A stretch of DNA of 23,115 nt from NCBI GenBank assembly GCA_902496665.1, contig CABVBU010000041.1:1-23115 (forward strand). Direction: 5' to 3'. Source of the DNA: an uncultured Clostridium sp. Its GTDB lineage: Bacteria > Bacillota > Clostridia > Lachnospirales > Lachnospiraceae. Positions 22,040 through 23,115 of the stretch are shown in pieces. The notes below the pieces were generated by a model. It had not been told where the DNA came from. It searched no databases and saw only the letters and a program-made list of their open reading frames with translations. Positions within the stretch are counted from its first letter, which is position 1. Each line of letters starts with the position of its first letter. A program made the translations under genes and the position numbers.

Positions 22040-23115
22040 CTACGGAATATAGATCAACGGGATCCGCACCATGAAGGTACTTCCCTCACCCTCGACACTG
22101 TCCACACGGATCGCGCCGTGATGCATCAGGACCACACTTTTCGTGATCGCAAGTCCAAGCCCCGTGCCGCCGGTCTCCCTGGATCTCGCCTTGTCCACGC
22201 GGTAGAAACGCTCGAACACGCGCTCCTTAAACTCCGCAGGAATACCGATTCCGGAATCCGCAACTTTCAGATAGAAAAACTTATGGTCGGCATCCAGTGT
22301 GACCCGGACCCATCCGTCTTCCTTATTATATTTGACCGCATTCTCCACCAGGTTATTCACCGCCAGGGAGAATTTCACCTCGTCAATATCCGCTGAGACA
22401 TCGCGCTTACTCTCGAAGATCAGCTCGATATTCCGCTTTCTGGCGATGGGACGCAGGCGTTTTAAGACCATCTCGATCAGTCCATTGATCTGGACCTGGC
22501 TGCAGGAAAGTCCCGAGGACGCCTTGTCCATGCGGACCAGAGTCAGAAGATCGTCGATGATCTTACTCTCACGGTCGATCTCATCGGAGATATCGTGCAT
22601 GAATTCCTGGTAAAGTTCCTTCGGCGCGTCCTCCATTCCCATCAGTGAATCCGCAAGGACACGGATCGACGTGATCGGAGTCTTGAGCTCATGGGAGACA
22701 TTGGAAACAAATTCCTGTCTCGACTGGTCCACGGCCTTCAGCTTCTCCAGGGTTTTATTGATGGTCTCGGAGATCTGCTTTGTCTCCCGGTACGCCTCCT
22801 CATTGACATCTTCATCCAGATTTCCCTCACCTACACGCCGGATCGACGCAATCAGGGTTCCAAAGGGCTTCATGATAAAATGGACCGAGAGAATCGCAAG
22901 GATCAGCAGGAGCACGAAGATCATCATCTCATACAGGGATGCCTTATCATTCAGGCTCTCCTCCAGGCTGTACATGCTCTCCGTCGACGCCGTCACGATC
23001 ATCACGCCTGCGGTCTTTCCCGTTGTGATGGTCCCCGTCTCCTGCTCAAACTCCGGAATTGGGATTGCCAGCACGAAATAGTGTTTCAGGCTGTCATACC
23101 GGCTCGTATTCTCAC
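22040..23115 (-). CDS. Sensor histidine kinase, N-terminus cut by the window edge
   Basis: 357 residues are visible; the frame stays open to the right edge, so the start lies outside. In order: end of an extracytoplasmic sensor region (HYFVLAIPIPEF onward), a membrane helix (MIFVLLLILAILSVHFI), HAMP domain, HisKA with SHELKTP (phospho-accepting His codon at 22691-22693), and a HATPase with NNLVENAVKYN, DSGIGIP, FERFYR and GGTGLGLAI. All catalytic boxes are intact. It resembles WalK/PhoR-type kinases of Firmicutes; its response regulator is probably upstream, beyond the window. The signal is unknown. It is followed after 11 nt by the GerM-domain gene and then comEC. Confidence 0.95.
   Translation of the reverse strand, partial: ENTSRYDSLKHYFVLAIPIPEFEQETGTITTGKTAGVMIVTASTESMYSLEESLNDKASLYEMMIFVLLLILAILSVHFIMKPFGTLIASIRRVGEGNLDEDVNEEAYRETKQISETINKTLEKLKAVDQSRQEFVSNVSHELKTPITSIRVLADSLMGMEDAPKELYQEFMHDISDEIDRESKIIDDLLTLVRMDKASSGLSCSQVQINGLIEMVLKRLRPIARKRNIELIFESKRDVSADIDEVKFSLAVNNLVENAVKYNKEDGWVRVTLDADHKFFYLKVADSGIGIPAEFKERVFERFYRVDKARSRETGGTGLGLAITKSVVLMHHGAIRVDSVEGEGSTFMVRIPLIYIP

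Overview
The window comes from a low- to moderate-GC, spore-forming Gram-positive bacterium, most likely a clostridium of the Lachnospiraceae type. The signs are sporulation and germination genes (gpr, spoIIP, a GerM-domain lipoprotein), the Firmicutes-style glgC/glgD pair, strong AGGAGG ribosome binding sites and lipoboxes. I saw no rRNA, tRNA, CRISPR array, insertion sequence or phage gene. Almost everything is on the minus strand; the plus-strand exceptions are a gene tail at the left edge, a MATE exporter and rpsT.

Layout from left to right: (1) a plus-strand gene end (1-45) and a hairpin terminator, converging on the glycogen operon glgC-glgD (159-2500). (2) lepA (EF4), a double-Nudix protein and hemW (2797-6843); a strong terminator lies between lepA and the Nudix gene. 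(3) A divergent MATE exporter (7301-8659) with a good promoter and a structured leader. (4) The sporulation pair gpr and spoIIP (8676-11254), with two very small unlisted ORFs: 26 codons overlapping the gpr start, and 40 codons with one membrane segment between gpr and spoIIP. (5) rpsT on the plus strand, facing holA on the minus strand, with a shared bidirectional terminator and a 115-nt rod-like inverted repeat between them. (6) A five-gene operon (13163-18570): TIM-barrel isomerase/epimerase-like protein, AfuA/FbpA-type binding lipoprotein, fused double permease, ATPase and YcdX-like PHP phosphoesterase. This looks like import and processing of an organophosphate or sugar phosphate. (7) comEC, a GerM-domain lipoprotein and a sensor histidine kinase cut by the right edge.

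The backbone comEC-holA-rpsT-gpr-spoIIP-lepA-hemW is the gene order known from Bacillus subtilis. Three blocks interrupt it here: the transporter operon between comEC and holA, the MATE gene between spoIIP and lepA, and the double-Nudix gene between lepA and hemW. The backbone handles DNA uptake, replication, translation and spore formation; the inserted blocks are transport and metabolite-hydrolysis functions.

The least explained items are the 115-nt rod hairpin, the two small ORFs around gpr, a probable AUU start for comEC, and the substrate of the transporter/phosphoesterase operon. All are read by eye from sequence; no database search, folding program or alignment was run.
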